A stretch of 64,000 nucleotides of DNA, from positions 62,001 through 126,000 of the forward strand of contig NZ_VWPH01000002.1 of NCBI RefSeq assembly GCF_008630535.1, in the 5' to 3' direction. A program made the translations under genes and the position numbers. The notes under the pieces are model-generated. The model saw nothing but the letters and a program-made list of their open reading frames with translations. It did no database searches and had not been told where the DNA came from. The DNA is from Saccharopolyspora hirsuta (lineage in GTDB: Bacteria; Actinomycetota; Actinomycetes; Mycobacteriales; Pseudonocardiaceae). This document shows, one piece after another, positions 1-8,581 of this stretch. The first letter of the stretch is position 1. Each line of letters opens with the position of its first letter.

Positions 1-183
1 CTGCTCGTTCGCCAGCTGCACGTAGCGGTGCCGCCCCTGGCGGCGCTCGGCGAGCAGGCCGCCCTCGACCAGCCGGTTCAGGTGTTCGCTGGCCGTCGAG
101 GCCGCGACGCCCGCGTGCCCGGCGAGTTCGGTCGCCGTCCACGCCCGCCCGTCCAGCAGCAGTACCGCCTCTCCGCGATTCAC
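1..183 (-). pseudogene. ArsR-family winged-helix regulator, 5'-truncated and cut by the window edge
   Basis: On the minus strand from GTG at 183 the frame gives a winged-helix core: LLLDGRAWTATELAGHAGVA followed by STASEHLNRLVEGGLLAERR and GRHRYVQLA, the recognition helix and wing of ArsR/SmtB-type repressors. Family members normally carry a first helix of the form iaaLlgdptRaxiL before the DGRA segment. Here that part is missing and the DNA is instead the end of dispersed repeat A (164-270). The open frame can be extended to ATG at 300, but the extension is mostly repeat-derived and does not look like the family. I therefore read it as a regulator whose 5' end was replaced by the repeat, possibly inactive. 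The C-terminus lies outside the window, so ligand-binding residues cannot be judged. Confidence 0.6.
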
Positions 184-270
184 AGTGGTGGTTGCGTTGG
201 GGATTGATCTCGCGTTTCGCGGTTTCCGGTGGCTGGGTTGCATCACGGTCCCCTGAGGTGCGGTTGAGCA
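164..270 (-). repeat. Dispersed repeat A, copy 1
   Basis: Read on the minus strand, this segment begins CTCAACCGCACCTCAGGGGA and ends GTGAATCGCGGAGAGGCGG. It aligns without gaps to 42852-42955 on the plus strand, with about 87 of 104 positions identical by hand. The two copies sit at the 5' ends of unrelated genes (ArsR here, galT there). The last 19 bases are identical in both. I do not recognise a named element or riboswitch class. Confidence 0.75.
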
Positions 271-356
271 GGACTCGACACGAGGGGGTGTCGTAGTCAT
301 TCTGCGTCGAGGACACTTCGGTGGGTGCCGAAGCGTTGTGGTTCTACCGTGGCGGC

Positions 357-1130
357 ATGTCGGGAGAATTCCACGCACTTCACCGGGCTGAGGCGCCGTT
401 GCTGCTGCCGAACGCTTGGGACTTCGCGTCCGCCGCAGCGCTCGTTGCGGAGGGTTTCGCCGCGATCGGGACGACCAGTCTCGGGGTGGCTGCCGCGCAC
501 GGCGAGCTGGACGGGGAGGGGTGTACTCGGGCGCAGACTGTTGAGCTCGCCGCTCGTCTGGTCGAGTTGCCTCGGCCGATCAGCGTCGACGTGGAGGCGG
601 GGTTCGGCGATCCGGGCGGGATCGCCGCCGAGCTCGCCGAGCTGGGGGTGGCCGGAATCAACCTGGAGGACGGCCTCGGGGACACCGCCCACCAGGAGGA
701 GGTCATCGCCGAGGTGAAGCGGCGCGCACCGGATCTGTTCCTCAACGCGCGCACCGACACCTACTGGCTCGGCGAGGCGCCGTCGCTGGAGGACACGATC
801 GACCGCGTGGTGCGCTACGCGGCGGCTGGTGCGGACGGCGTCTTCGTGCCCGGGATGACCGCCGTCGACGACATCCGCGCCGTGGTGGACGCGGTCCTCG
901 TTCCGGTCAACGTCCTCTTCCAGCCGGGGCAGCGCATCGGCGAACTCGCCGCGCTCGGCGTCCGGAGGGTGAGCACGGGCTCGCTGCTCTACCGCGCCGC
1001 CCTGCACGGCGCGGTGACTGCCGCGCGCGCCGTGCGCGACGGTTCGCCGGTGGCGTCCGGTGTTCCGGGCTATTCAGCTGTGCAGGACTACGTCGGCGGT
1101 CGGCGGCGGGGTTCCGGCGGTTTCCAGTGA
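357..1130 (+). CDS. Isocitrate lyase/PEP mutase family protein
   Basis: The 257-aa product is a compact TIM-barrel enzyme of the isocitrate lyase/phosphoenolpyruvate mutase superfamily, which makes or breaks C-C or C-P bonds in 2-oxo or phosphono acids using Mg2+. Visible signatures are LLLPNAWDFASAAALVAEGF near the N-terminus, ISVDVEAGFGDP (metal-binding acidic loop, about residues 80-91), INLEDGLG and LFLNARTDTY (about 135). ATG 357 is preferred to the upstream in-frame start because family members begin just before the LLLPNAWD strand. The 3' end overlaps the convergent hydrolase gene by 43 bp. The KKCGH-type loop of true isocitrate lyases is absent, so a short-chain lyase or hydrolase role is likelier. 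The substrate cannot be assigned. Confidence 0.85.
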   Translation: MSGEFHALHRAEAPLLLPNAWDFASAAALVAEGFAAIGTTSLGVAAAHGELDGEGCTRAQTVELAARLVELPRPISVDVEAGFGDPGGIAAELAELGVAGINLEDGLGDTAHQEEVIAEVKRRAPDLFLNARTDTYWLGEAPSLEDTIDRVVRYAAAGADGVFVPGMTAVDDIRAVVDAVLVPVNVLFQPGQRIGELAALGVRRVSTGSLLYRAALHGAVTAARAVRDGSPVASGVPGYSAVQDYVGGRRRGSGGFQ

Positions 1131-1828
1131 CCGCCGTCCGGGCCGGTCGGGTGCTCGACACCCGCGCCGAGGTAGGTGCGGAACCAGTCGGCGGCCAGTT
1201 CCGCGACCCGCTCCAGCGCGCCGGGTTCCTCGAACAGGTGACCGGCGTGCGGCACGATCTCGATCTTGACGTCGGTCAGCGGCAGCGCGGTGAGCAGCTC
1301 GACCGCCTGGCGGTTGAGGTTGAGCACCTCGCGGTCGTCGCCGCCGACGATCAGCAGCGTCGGGGCCTGCACCGAGTCCATCCCGTCCCCGGCCAGGTCG
1401 GGGCGTCCGCCGCGCGACACCACGGCGGCGACGCGGTCCGGTCGGCGCCCGGCCGCCTTCAGCGCGGCGGCGGCACCGGTGCTGGCGCCGAACAGCCCGA
1501 CCGGCATGCCGCGGGTCGCCGACCAGGCGCCGAGCTCGTCGATCGCGGGCACCAGGCGGTCGGCGAGCAGGTCGATGTCGAAGCGCAGTTCGTGGGTCCG
1601 CTGGTCGCGCTTGGCCTCCTCGGGGGTGAGCAGGTCGAGCAGCATGGTGCCGAACCCGGCGTTCTGCAGCGATTCCGCGACGGCGCGGTTGCGGGGGCTG
1701 TGCCGGGAACTCCCGGAACCGTGCGCGAACAGAACCACCGCCCGGGCAGGCGGTGGCACGACGAGATCCCCTTCGAGGTCGCCCCCGGGGGTCTTGACGA
1801 TCACCGGCTCGGTCGCGACTTGAACCAT
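1088..1828 (-). CDS. Alpha/beta hydrolase (dienelactone hydrolase-like)
   Basis: This 246-aa cytoplasmic protein has the short alpha/beta hydrolase fold of dienelactone hydrolase-type enzymes that often accompany phosphoribosyltransferases in actinobacteria. The oxyanion region reads VLFAHGSGSSRHSPRN (about residues 32-47). The nucleophile elbow is GLFGASTGAAAAL with Ser at about residue 115. The acid is in LIVGGDD and the histidine in VPHAGHLFEEPG, so the catalytic triad is complete. The GTG/ATG start at 1828 follows a GAGGAGGCTC-like ribosome site. It converges with and overlaps the preceding lyase gene. Its upstream region holds the family C and D repeats. The natural ester substrate is unknown. 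Confidence 0.85.
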   Translation of the reverse strand: MVQVATEPVIVKTPGGDLEGDLVVPPPARAVVLFAHGSGSSRHSPRNRAVAESLQNAGFGTMLLDLLTPEEAKRDQRTHELRFDIDLLADRLVPAIDELGAWSATRGMPVGLFGASTGAAAALKAAGRRPDRVAAVVSRGGRPDLAGDGMDSVQAPTLLIVGGDDREVLNLNRQAVELLTALPLTDVKIEIVPHAGHLFEEPGALERVAELAADWFRTYLGAGVEHPTGPDGGHWKPPEPRRRPPT

Positions 1829-1968
1829 GTGAGCCTCCTCGAGTTCCGCAAGCTCCGGCTACCCCGGCGCGCGGAACCCGACACGCCGGGCGTCCACCCC
1901 CCACTGTCCGCCGGAGGACGGGGCCCCGCGAGATCAGCCGCTTCGGAGGATTGGAGCGGACCCGCGAT

Positions 1969-2002
1969 TTCAATGGAAATCGGACCTCCGATTTCCATTG
2001 AA
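1969..2002. repeat. Perfect 34-bp palindrome (family C-like)
   Basis: TTCAATGGAAATCGGA, then CC, then the exact reverse complement TCCGATTTCCATTGAA: 16-bp arms with no mismatch. The half-motif ATTTC-ATGGAAAT resembles the family C palindromes at 44133 and 55769. It lies between the divergent hydrolase promoter and the 3' end of the CMD gene, immediately before repeat D copy 1, and could terminate leftward transcription. Confidence 0.7.
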
Positions 2003-2023
2003 CTTGTTCATCCTGTCTGCGGG

Positions 2024-2222
2024 CAGCAGCCGCGAAGGGTGACCGGCACCGATCGTCAGGTGTCGCAGGCGCAGAGCCCACCTGCGCAGCTGGCGCCGCG
2101 GTGGGTTCTCAGCGTTCGCCTGGCGAGGACGGCTCGCACCACAGCCAGGCGGGCGCTGAGGTTCCGCTACCCGCACCGCCACGCAGGACGGGGTTGGAAG
2201 AGCCTCGTCGAAATCGCGGGTC
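2024..2222 (+). repeat. Dispersed nested-palindrome repeat D, copy 1
   Basis: The element contains an imperfect inverted repeat: GGTTCTCAGCGTTCGCCTGG at about 2104 faces CCAGGCGGGCGCTGAGGTTCC at about 2145. Flanks read AGCCGCGAAGGGTGACCGG on the left and CACCGCCACGCAGGACGG, GGAAGAGCCTCG, GAAATCGCGG on the right. The reverse complement of 12437-12660 has the same blocks in the same order, and 47259-47323 has only the two outer blocks. No protein is encoded, so this looks like a non-autonomous palindromic element. Confidence 0.75.
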
Positions 2223-2228
2223 CGGCGG

Positions 2229-3263
2229 TCACCAGTCCGTGTCGCGGGTGGTCGCGTTGCCGAGGGTCATCGCCAGGCGGTTGGTCCAGGCCGTCATGGC
2301 CGCGACCGCGATCAGGTCGCGGATGCCTTCGGCGCTGACGCCAGCGGCGCGGAGGCGGCCGATGTGCGCCGAGGTCAGGGCCGTCGGGGTGGGGGCGAGC
2401 GCGGCGGCCGCGTCGACGATGGCGCGCTGGCGCTGGTCGGGCACCGCCGCCGGACCGGCTTCCGCCAGGGCCACCGAGGTCACCCGGTCGTCGGACAGCT
2501 CGACCTGGCGGCGGCCGTGCACGCCCGAGGAGAGCTCGCAGCCGGTGCGCAGGGACGCGGCGAGCGCGGCCAGCTCCCGCTCGGCGGTGGCCAGCTCGCC
2601 CGGGTCGGTCATGATCGCGTTGTAGAGCGCGCTGCACGCCTCCAGGGCTTCCGGGTCGTGCTGCAGCGCCTCGTCGAAGGAGTCCGCCTCCACCCACGGC
2701 ACCCAGCGCATCTGCGGGAACGCCTCGTCCGGCGTCGGCAGCTCGCAGCCGTCCGCTGTGGCCCCGACCGCGATGGTGTTCGCCGGTTCCGCATCCGGGG
2801 TGGTGTCGGGCTCGGCGACCAGCTGCAGCCCGCGCAGCAACCGGATGCGGAAGCTGGTGGCCGCCACCACCTGGGCGGCCGCGACGATCTGCGCGGTGCT
2901 GAAGCCCTGCGCCCGCAGCTCGCCGATCTCGGCGACGGTCACGTCGGCCGGGTCGAGCGCGACCAGCTCGCAGTGCGCGAGCAGCGCCTGCTGCGCCTCG
3001 GACAGCTCGTCCCAGCGGTCGGTGTCCCGGACGACGTCGGCGGCACCGTCGCCGACCAGCGCGTCGAGCTCCGCCGCGAGCTCGTCGTCCGGCTGGTCGT
3101 TCACCAGCGCGACGCGGAGCGCGATCCGGGCGCGGTCGGCCCGGTCCAGGGCGGATTCGGCCGGGCGGAGCACCGCGGCGTCGACGTTCGCGGTCAGCTC
3201 GCGCACGTCCGGTCGAAGCACGGACAGCACCGCATCGGCGCGGACACTGCTTGCGGTCGTCAT
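2229..3263 (-). CDS. Two-domain CMD/AhpD-like protein (Avi_7170-type)
   Basis: The 344-aa product contains two tandem alpha-helical carboxymuconolactone decarboxylase/AhpD-like halves. The first half ends in FSTAQIVAAAQVVAATSFRI and the second in GVSAEGIRDLIAVAAMTAWTNR, the helices that build the AhpD oligomer. Such fused proteins are annotated as CMD domain protein Avi_7170 family and probably detoxify peroxides or oxidise a substrate by a thiol mechanism. In the second half the usual CxxC-xxxH reads CELSSGVH, so the second cysteine is Ser. That weakens a disulfide-exchange role. Start ATG 3263 was chosen because AAGGA lies 5 nt before it, while the ATG six bases upstream overlaps that site. 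It is the last gene of the leftward block. Confidence 0.75.
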   Translation of the reverse strand: MTTASSVRADAVLSVLRPDVRELTANVDAAVLRPAESALDRADRARIALRVALVNDQPDDELAAELDALVGDGAADVVRDTDRWDELSEAQQALLAHCELVALDPADVTVAEIGELRAQGFSTAQIVAAAQVVAATSFRIRLLRGLQLVAEPDTTPDAEPANTIAVGATADGCELPTPDEAFPQMRWVPWVEADSFDEALQHDPEALEACSALYNAIMTDPGELATAERELAALAASLRTGCELSSGVHGRRQVELSDDRVTSVALAEAGPAAVPDQRQRAIVDAAAALAPTPTALTSAHIGRLRAAGVSAEGIRDLIAVAAMTAWTNRLAMTLGNATTRDTDW

Positions 3264-3399
3264 AGGCATCCTTGTCCGGTTGAACGGCTTTCCGCGGGTA
3301 GTTTTCCACCGCGCGCGTGCCCGGCCGATCACGGGGAGCCAGACCGCCCACCCTGGTGGTGCCGCTCGGGTGGCCCGGGACATTTCCGCAGGTGGCGGC

Positions 3400-3443
3400 C
3401 CGTGAGCGTTTTGTGGGGCTATGGCACCGGAAAACGCTCACGG
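3400..3443. terminator. Family B hairpin 1
   Basis: CCGTGAGCGTTTT pairs perfectly with AAAACGCTCACGG (13-bp arms, 18-nt loop). It overlaps the last codons and stop of the pucR-type gene (ending 3438) and stands before the next gene leftward. It shares the CGTGAG/CTCACG outer stem with seven other intergenic hairpins here. A factor-independent or attenuating terminator between pucR and the CMD gene is likely. Confidence 0.6.
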
Positions 3444-4943
3444 CTGGTCCTCGGCGAGGGTGACCGCGCGGCAGGCGAGGTGCAGCGCCAAGCGCTCGTC
3501 GCGGTGGCCCAGGTCGACCGCGAGGAGGCGCTCGATCCGCTCGATGCGGGCCGCGACCGTGTTGCGGTGCACGCCGAGCACCGCCGCGGTCTCCGCGATC
3601 GACGACTCCGCGTCCAGGTACGCGGCGAGAGTGCGGACCAGGTCGCCGGGCTGGCCGCGCAGCGGGGCGATGAGGGTGCGGGCCGCGGGCTCGAAGGTGT
3701 CCGTGCGGGTCCACTCCAGCAGCAGCTGGGCCATGCCGAGCTGGTCGACGTGCAGGAAGCGGCCGGATTCGGGGCGGGTCCGGGCCATCCGCGCGGCGTC
3801 GGTGGCCTCGGCGATGGTGGTCGCCAGCCCGTCCGCCTGCGGGTGCGGGCGGCCGACGCCCACGTGCACGTCCAGGGTTCGCCGGAGCTCGCGCGTGGCG
3901 GCGCGCAGCTGCGCGGCCAGCGACCGCACCCGGTCGGCGGTCGGCTCCTGCTCGGAGGTCACCCAGCCGGTCCAGCCGTCGCCGTGCTCGACCACCACCG
4001 CATCGACGCCCTCGGCGCGCAGCACCCGCTCGACCTCCCGGCTGCGCGCCACGGTGTCCACTGCGGACTGCGCGCCGATCCGGATGCCGACGTGCCAGCC
4101 GCCGAGGCTCCAGCCCGCGTCGGCCGCGCGGCGGCGCAGGTCGGCGGTCGGTTCGTCGTCCAGGCGCAGGAGATCGCCCAGCAGCGCGGCCCGGGACCGG
4201 GCGTCGCGCTCCAGCTCCAGCCGGTTGGCGAGCAGCCAGCGCTGCACCGCTGCTGCGGCGACCGAGAGCGCCTGCGGCACGACGTCGGCGCGCGCCGCGC
4301 TGCGGCCGGGCAGCTCGGTGGCCAGCCACAGCGTCGGGCGGGGCGCGTCCAGCAGCACCGGGTGCGCGAGGAGCACGCCGTCGTCGAGCTCGGCACGTTG
4401 CGGAACTGGTTCGTGCGTGCGGACTTCGGTGGCGTGCGGGAGTTCTCCGGCGATCAGCGCGCCGCTGTCGTCGAGCAGGGCGACCGGTGCGTCCAGCAGT
4501 CCGCGCAAGGTCGTGACGATCTCCTCCGGCGGTCGGATGCGCGGGCCGAGCGCGTCGTGGGTGGCCAGCACCAGGTCCGCGCGGTCGAGCCCCGGGGCGG
4601 CCAGCAGCAGCCGGGCCGAGATCAGCAGGTCCAGCGGGGGAGCGGTGGCGGCCAGCAGCGGGACGTCGAGCCGTTCGGCGAGCAGGCGGGTCGTCTCCAG
4701 CAGGCCGCCCTCCGGCAGCAGCACCCCGGCGCCACCGGCGTCGGCGACCCGGCGGAGCAGCGCGTCGATGCGCCAGTCGGTGGCCGGGATCGGCTGCACC
4801 ACCACGACGAGCTCGCCGGGTTCGACGGTGCGGTCGGCCATCGCTCGGACCAGGTGCACGACGCGGTCGACGTCGCCCGCCAGCACCCGCACCGAGTCGC
4901 GCCACTCCGGTACCGCGAGCAGGCGGCGCACGCTGGTGCTCAT
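3438..4943 (-). CDS. PucR-family transcriptional regulator
   Basis: This 501-aa protein has the PucR/CdaR layout. An N-terminal purine-catabolism sensor-like region (about 1-130) reads ...MADRTVEPGELVVVVQP and VPLLAATAP. A GGDEF-related middle domain follows, and the C-terminal helix-turn-helix (about 425-485) reads LAAYLDAESSIAETAAVLGV, HRNTVAARIERIERLL. Such proteins activate nitrogen-rich heterocycle catabolism (purine, allantoin, hydantoin) in response to the substrate. Its ATG overlaps the stop of the DUF917 gene by four bases (ATGA at 4940-4943), so the two are translationally coupled. The natural hypothesis is local control of the permease-hydantoinase-DUF917 operon. No operator could be picked out by eye. 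Confidence 0.85.
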   Translation of the reverse strand: MSTSVRRLLAVPEWRDSVRVLAGDVDRVVHLVRAMADRTVEPGELVVVVQPIPATDWRIDALLRRVADAGGAGVLLPEGGLLETTRLLAERLDVPLLAATAPPLDLLISARLLLAAPGLDRADLVLATHDALGPRIRPPEEIVTTLRGLLDAPVALLDDSGALIAGELPHATEVRTHEPVPQRAELDDGVLLAHPVLLDAPRPTLWLATELPGRSAARADVVPQALSVAAAAVQRWLLANRLELERDARSRAALLGDLLRLDDEPTADLRRRAADAGWSLGGWHVGIRIGAQSAVDTVARSREVERVLRAEGVDAVVVEHGDGWTGWVTSEQEPTADRVRSLAAQLRAATRELRRTLDVHVGVGRPHPQADGLATTIAEATDAARMARTRPESGRFLHVDQLGMAQLLLEWTRTDTFEPAARTLIAPLRGQPGDLVRTLAAYLDAESSIAETAAVLGVHRNTVAARIERIERLLAVDLGHRDERLALHLACRAVTLAEDQP

Positions 4944-6025
4944 CGCCGCACCTCCAGCAGGACCGGGTCGCAGTCGATGCCGAAGGCGCGCGGCGCGAGC
5001 ACCGGAAGGCGGCGCGGGTCGGTCCAGAACCCGGCGGCGGGCAGCTGCAGGACGGCGACCTCGATGCCCTGGCGGACGACGTCGCAGTGGATCGGCACGC
5101 CGGTGCGGTTGTCGAGCACCGCGAGGACGTCCGGTGTGGACGCGACCGGTTCGCCGTCGCGCATCGCGAACAGGTACTCGTTCTCCATCTCCAGCCGGAG
5201 CAGCGATCGGGACCGGTGGTCCCGGACCGTCGCGCTGCCGCGCGCGAACCCGATCCGGCCGTGCTCACCGGGCCCCGGCCGCCGCGACACCTCGACCACG
5301 CGGCCCAGCCCGAGCACCCGGCCGCCGGTGGAATCGGCGAGCTCCTCGGCGTCGGCCGAAAGTGCTTGCCTGCCGAGGGAGAGCGCGGAGCTCATGGAGT
5401 CCGGGATCGCGCAGTCCGGCAGCTCGGACGCGGGGATCGGCGCCAGCGCGAGGACCGCCGAGCCGCTGGAACCGGCGAGGAAGGCGCGCGCGGTGCGCTC
5501 GACCTCGGTCGCCGTCGCCTCGGCGAGGACCAGCACCTGCCCGCCGGGCTCGGCCAGCACGAGCGGGGTCAGCCCCTTGCCCGCGGCGGCGACGGAGAGC
5601 TGGTCGAGCCGGGGCACACCGCGCCCGGACAGGTCCGCGTCCACCACCGGCAGGCCGAGCTGACCACCCACGACCAGCGGCACGACCCCGTTGAGCCCGC
5701 CGACCTCGATCGAGACCAGCGCATCGGTGCGGCACCCGGTCCACCGCTCGACCGCGGCGATGGCGGCTCGGAACTCCGCACCGCTGGGCAGCTTCTCGGC
5801 GAACACCGCGGTCGCCCCGATCACGCCGATCGGCAGGACCTGAGCATCGCGGGCCAACGCGCTGACCGGCGTGATCGCGGCCCGGTCGCCAGCGGCGAGC
5901 CGCCCGCGCAGCAGCGCGGCGGCGGTGACGGTGTCGCCGCCACCACCGGATCCGAGCAGCGAAACGCCCCGCTCCAGCGCGGGCACGTCCGCAAGACCGA
6001 TCTGCACGCCCACAGCCTGCCCCAT
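4940..6025 (-). CDS. DUF917 (S-methyl-thiohydantoin desulfurase-like) protein, paralog 1
   Basis: The 361-aa protein belongs to PF06032, long called DUF917 and, as I recall, renamed after S-methyl thiohydantoin desulfurase. Signatures: GVSLLGSGGGGDT at about residues 19-31, VGGLNGVVPLVVGGQLGLPVVDAD in the middle, and a C-terminal RLEMENEYLFAMRDGE...VAVLQLP. Paralogs of this family usually sit beside HyuA/HyuB-type hydantoinases and probably act on hydantoin-like or oxoprolyl rings. It is the most divergent of the three copies in this block: GSGGGGDT replaces GTGGGGDP. It is coupled downstream to the PucR gene by a 4-bp overlap. Start ATG 6025 was kept. A GTG twelve bases in is possible. Confidence 0.75.
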   Translation of the reverse strand: MGQAVGVQIGLADVPALERGVSLLGSGGGGDTVTAAALLRGRLAAGDRAAITPVSALARDAQVLPIGVIGATAVFAEKLPSGAEFRAAIAAVERWTGCRTDALVSIEVGGLNGVVPLVVGGQLGLPVVDADLSGRGVPRLDQLSVAAAGKGLTPLVLAEPGGQVLVLAEATATEVERTARAFLAGSSGSAVLALAPIPASELPDCAIPDSMSSALSLGRQALSADAEELADSTGGRVLGLGRVVEVSRRPGPGEHGRIGFARGSATVRDHRSRSLLRLEMENEYLFAMRDGEPVASTPDVLAVLDNRTGVPIHCDVVRQGIEVAVLQLPAAGFWTDPRRLPVLAPRAFGIDCDPVLLEVRR

Positions 6026-6050
6026 CAGCGCAAACCAGGCGCGGACGGGC

Positions 6051-7283
6051 TCAGCGAACGCTCTTGACCCGGTAGACCAGCGCCCCGCCGACGAGCGCGA
6101 TGGCGGAGGCGGTGATGTACAGGGCGGCGTAGCCGCCGAGGTGCGCGACGATCGGCGCGGCGACGGCCGGTGCCAGCACCTGGGGGAGCGAGTTGGCGAT
6201 GTTGATGACGCCGAGGTCCTTGCCCCGGTCCAGCGCCTCCGGGAGCACCTGGGTGATCAGCGCGAAGTCGACGGACGTGTACGCGCCGAACCCGACCCCG
6301 AGCACGAGCGCCGCGACGACCGCGCTCGGCCAGGTCTGCCAACCGGCGAGCAGGAACCCGGCGGCGGCCATGATTCCGCCGGACCAGGCCACGAAGGCGC
6401 GCCGGTTGGCGATCCGGTCCGACCAGATCCCGGCGACCAGCACCGAGATCAGCACGGTCACCGCGTTGATCGCGGTCAGGACCAGCACGCCCCCGTCCGG
6501 ATCGGGCAGGCCCACCGCGTCCTGGAGGTAGAACAGCAGGTACAGCAGCGTGATCGAGTTGCTCAGGTTGATCAGGAACCGGGTCAGCCACGCCCACCCG
6601 AAGTCGCGGTGGCGCCGCGGATCGAGCCAGAACCCGGCGAAGAATGCGCGCCAGCTCCACGGCGGGCGCAGTTCCGCGGGCAGCACCCGGTCCCGCCGCA
6701 GCAGCACGTACGGCACCGGCGCGAGCAGGACGAACACCGCGCACGCGAGATATCCGCCGACGATCCCGCCGCCCGCGACCGCGAGCCCGGTACCGGCCAT
6801 GATCCCGATCGTCTGCGCGACGCCGAAACAACCGGCCGCGGTGCCGCGCTGCCGCTGCGGGACCTGGTCCGGGACGGCGGCCGACAGCGCGGCGAACGGC
6901 GCGTTCAGCGCGGTCTGCACCAGGCACCACCCGGCGATCATGCCCACCACGTCCCGCGCCGCGGCCATCAGCAGCAGCCCGGCGACTCCGCCGAGCGTGC
7001 CCACCGCGACCCACGGGATCCTCCTGCCGAAGCGGGAAGCGGTGCGGTCCGAGAGCGCGCCCCAGACCGGGTTGGCCAGCATCGAGCACAGCGCGCCGAC
7101 CCCGGCCGCGACCGCGAGCACGGCTTCCTTGGAGCCGGGCGAGAACGCGTCGGCCTGCTTCGCCAGCAGGATCTGCAACGGCCCGTACCAGCCGACGAAC
7201 GTGCCCGCGGTTGCCAGCGAGAACGCGAGCACCCAGCGGGTCGGCACCGGTTCGGTCGGTTCGCCGAGGCCGTCCGGGGTCAT
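6051..7283 (-). CDS. MFS transporter, likely sugar carrier
   Basis: The 410-aa product has about twelve hydrophobic segments and an MFS signature loop, WGALSDRTASRFGRRIPWVAVG (about residues 72-93). A second loop, IWSDRIANRRAFVAWSGG, lies in the C-terminal half. ATG 7283 overlaps the stop of the GH1 gene by four bases (ATGA), so the carrier and the glycosidase are co-translated. This argues for uptake of a glycoside or oligosaccharide hydrolysed by the GH1 enzyme. The open frame continues far upstream, but that extension only mirrors the glycosidase gene in another frame and is not used. Sugar specificity cannot be read from sequence. Confidence 0.8.
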   Translation of the reverse strand: MTPDGLGEPTEPVPTRWVLAFSLATAGTFVGWYGPLQILLAKQADAFSPGSKEAVLAVAAGVGALCSMLANPVWGALSDRTASRFGRRIPWVAVGTLGGVAGLLLMAAARDVVGMIAGWCLVQTALNAPFAALSAAVPDQVPQRQRGTAAGCFGVAQTIGIMAGTGLAVAGGGIVGGYLACAVFVLLAPVPYVLLRRDRVLPAELRPPWSWRAFFAGFWLDPRRHRDFGWAWLTRFLINLSNSITLLYLLFYLQDAVGLPDPDGGVLVLTAINAVTVLISVLVAGIWSDRIANRRAFVAWSGGIMAAAGFLLAGWQTWPSAVVAALVLGVGFGAYTSVDFALITQVLPEALDRGKDLGVINIANSLPQVLAPAVAAPIVAHLGGYAALYITASAIALVGGALVYRVKSVR

Positions 7284-8581
7284 CGCGATGCGGCGATCCG
7301 GTCGCGGTACCAGCCGAACGACGTCTTGGGGGTGCGCCGCTGGGTTTCGAAGTCGACGTGCACCAGCCCGAACCGCTTGGTGCAGCCCTCCGCCCACTCG
7401 AAGTTGTCCAGCAACGACCACACGTAGTACCCGCGCACGTCCACCCCGGCGTTCATCGCCGCGCGCACCGCGTTCAGGTGCTCGTCCAGGTACACGACGC
7501 GTTCCAGGTCGTCGCACCGGCCTTCGGCGTCGACGGTGTCGTCGTAGGCGCAACCGTTCTCGGTGATCACCAGCGGTGGGAGGTGTTCGGCGTAGCGCTC
7601 GTGCAGCGTCGTCAGGACCTCGGTGAGCCCCTCCGGGGCGACGGCCCAGCCGAACGCGGTGCGCGGGAACCCCTCCGGCGCCAGGACTTCGAGGGGGACC
7701 TCGCCCCCGGTGGCCCGGACGGAGTTGATCGAGTAGTAGTTGACGCCCCACAGGTCCGGCGGTGTGTTGATGACCGCCAGGTCGCCCTCCGCGATGAACG
7801 GTTCGACGAGCGGTTCGACCTCAGCGGGGTACCGGCCGAGCAGCACCGGGTCGGTGAACAGCCGGTTCTGCAGGACGTCGTAGAGCGCGGCCGCCTCGCG
7901 GTCGGCGTCCGAGTCGGTGTGCGGGCGCGCCGGGGCGTAGCTGGTGATCCCCATCAGGCGGCCGTGTTCGCGGAGCACCTGCGCGGCGCGGCCGCTGGCC
8001 AGCAGCAGGTTGTGCGCGACCGCGGCGGCCCGGTCGAGCGGCAGGGACAGCCCCGGCGCGTGCTCGCCGGTGACGTGCCCGAGCGCGAAGTGCTCGAACA
8101 TCTCGTTGATCGTGGACCAGGTGCCGACCCGGTCGCCCAGCCGCCGGACGACGACCTCCGCGTACTCGGCGAACCGCGCGACGGTGTCCCGCTGCTGCCA
8201 GCCGCCCGCGTCCTGCGCCCACTGCGGCAGGTCCCAGTGGAAGAGGTTCACCGCCGGGCTGATCCCGTTGTCCGCCAAGGCGTCCAGCAACCGGTCGTAG
8301 AAGTCCAGCCCGGCCGGGTTCGGCTTCCCGGAGGCGTCGGGGACGACCCGCGACCAGGACACCGACAGCCGGTAGGAGTCGATTCCGAGCTCGGCCATCA
8401 GCGCCACGTCCTCGGCGAACCGGTGGTAGTGGTCGCACGCGACGTCGCCGGTGGAGCCGTCCGCGGTGGGGGCGAAGGAGTCCCAGATCGACGGGGTGCG
8501 CCCGTCCTCGCTGGCCGCGCCCTCGACCTGGTAGGCCGAGGCGGCCACGCCCCAGGTGAAGTCCGGTGGGAAGCCCGTCAT
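7280..8581 (-). CDS. Glycoside hydrolase family 1 beta-glucosidase-like enzyme
   Basis: This 433-aa cytoplasmic enzyme matches GH1 over its full length. It starts with FPPDFTWGVAASAYQVEGA. The acid/base glutamate lies in TWSTINEMFEHF (about residue 163) and the nucleophile in PLVITENGCAYDD (about 341). Near the C-terminus is GYYVWSLLDNFEWAEGCTKR with the aglycone-site Trp and Glu. The usual T-NEP reads INEM, a tolerated variation. Start ATG 8581 is six bases after GGAGGAG, while an upstream GTG lies inside that ribosome site. The gene overlaps the MFS carrier by four bases. Its position inside a hydantoinase/DUF917 operon suggests the operon's substrate may be glycosylated. Confidence 0.9.
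   Translation of the reverse strand: MTGFPPDFTWGVAASAYQVEGAASEDGRTPSIWDSFAPTADGSTGDVACDHYHRFAEDVALMAELGIDSYRLSVSWSRVVPDASGKPNPAGLDFYDRLLDALADNGISPAVNLFHWDLPQWAQDAGGWQQRDTVARFAEYAEVVVRRLGDRVGTWSTINEMFEHFALGHVTGEHAPGLSLPLDRAAAVAHNLLLASGRAAQVLREHGRLMGITSYAPARPHTDSDADREAAALYDVLQNRLFTDPVLLGRYPAEVEPLVEPFIAEGDLAVINTPPDLWGVNYYSINSVRATGGEVPLEVLAPEGFPRTAFGWAVAPEGLTEVLTTLHERYAEHLPPLVITENGCAYDDTVDAEGRCDDLERVVYLDEHLNAVRAAMNAGVDVRGYYVWSLLDNFEWAEGCTKRFGLVHVDFETQRRTPKTSFGWYRDRIAASR

Noticed and set aside
164..270. Repeat A as a known riboswitch (SAM, cobalamin, ydaO types)
   Set aside because: The conserved cores of the classes I know could not be found in either copy, and no long P1 stem was evident by eye.
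2364..5663. Very long open frames antisense to the CMD, PucR and DUF917 genes
   Set aside because: They are a by-product of high third-position GC. Their proteins are Arg/Gly/Gln-rich without domains, and the opposite strand has clear families.
7284..7751. Upstream extension of the MFS gene to about 7751
   Set aside because: The added part only mirrors the GH1 gene in another frame. ATG 7283 gives the correct MFS start and a 4-bp overlap.
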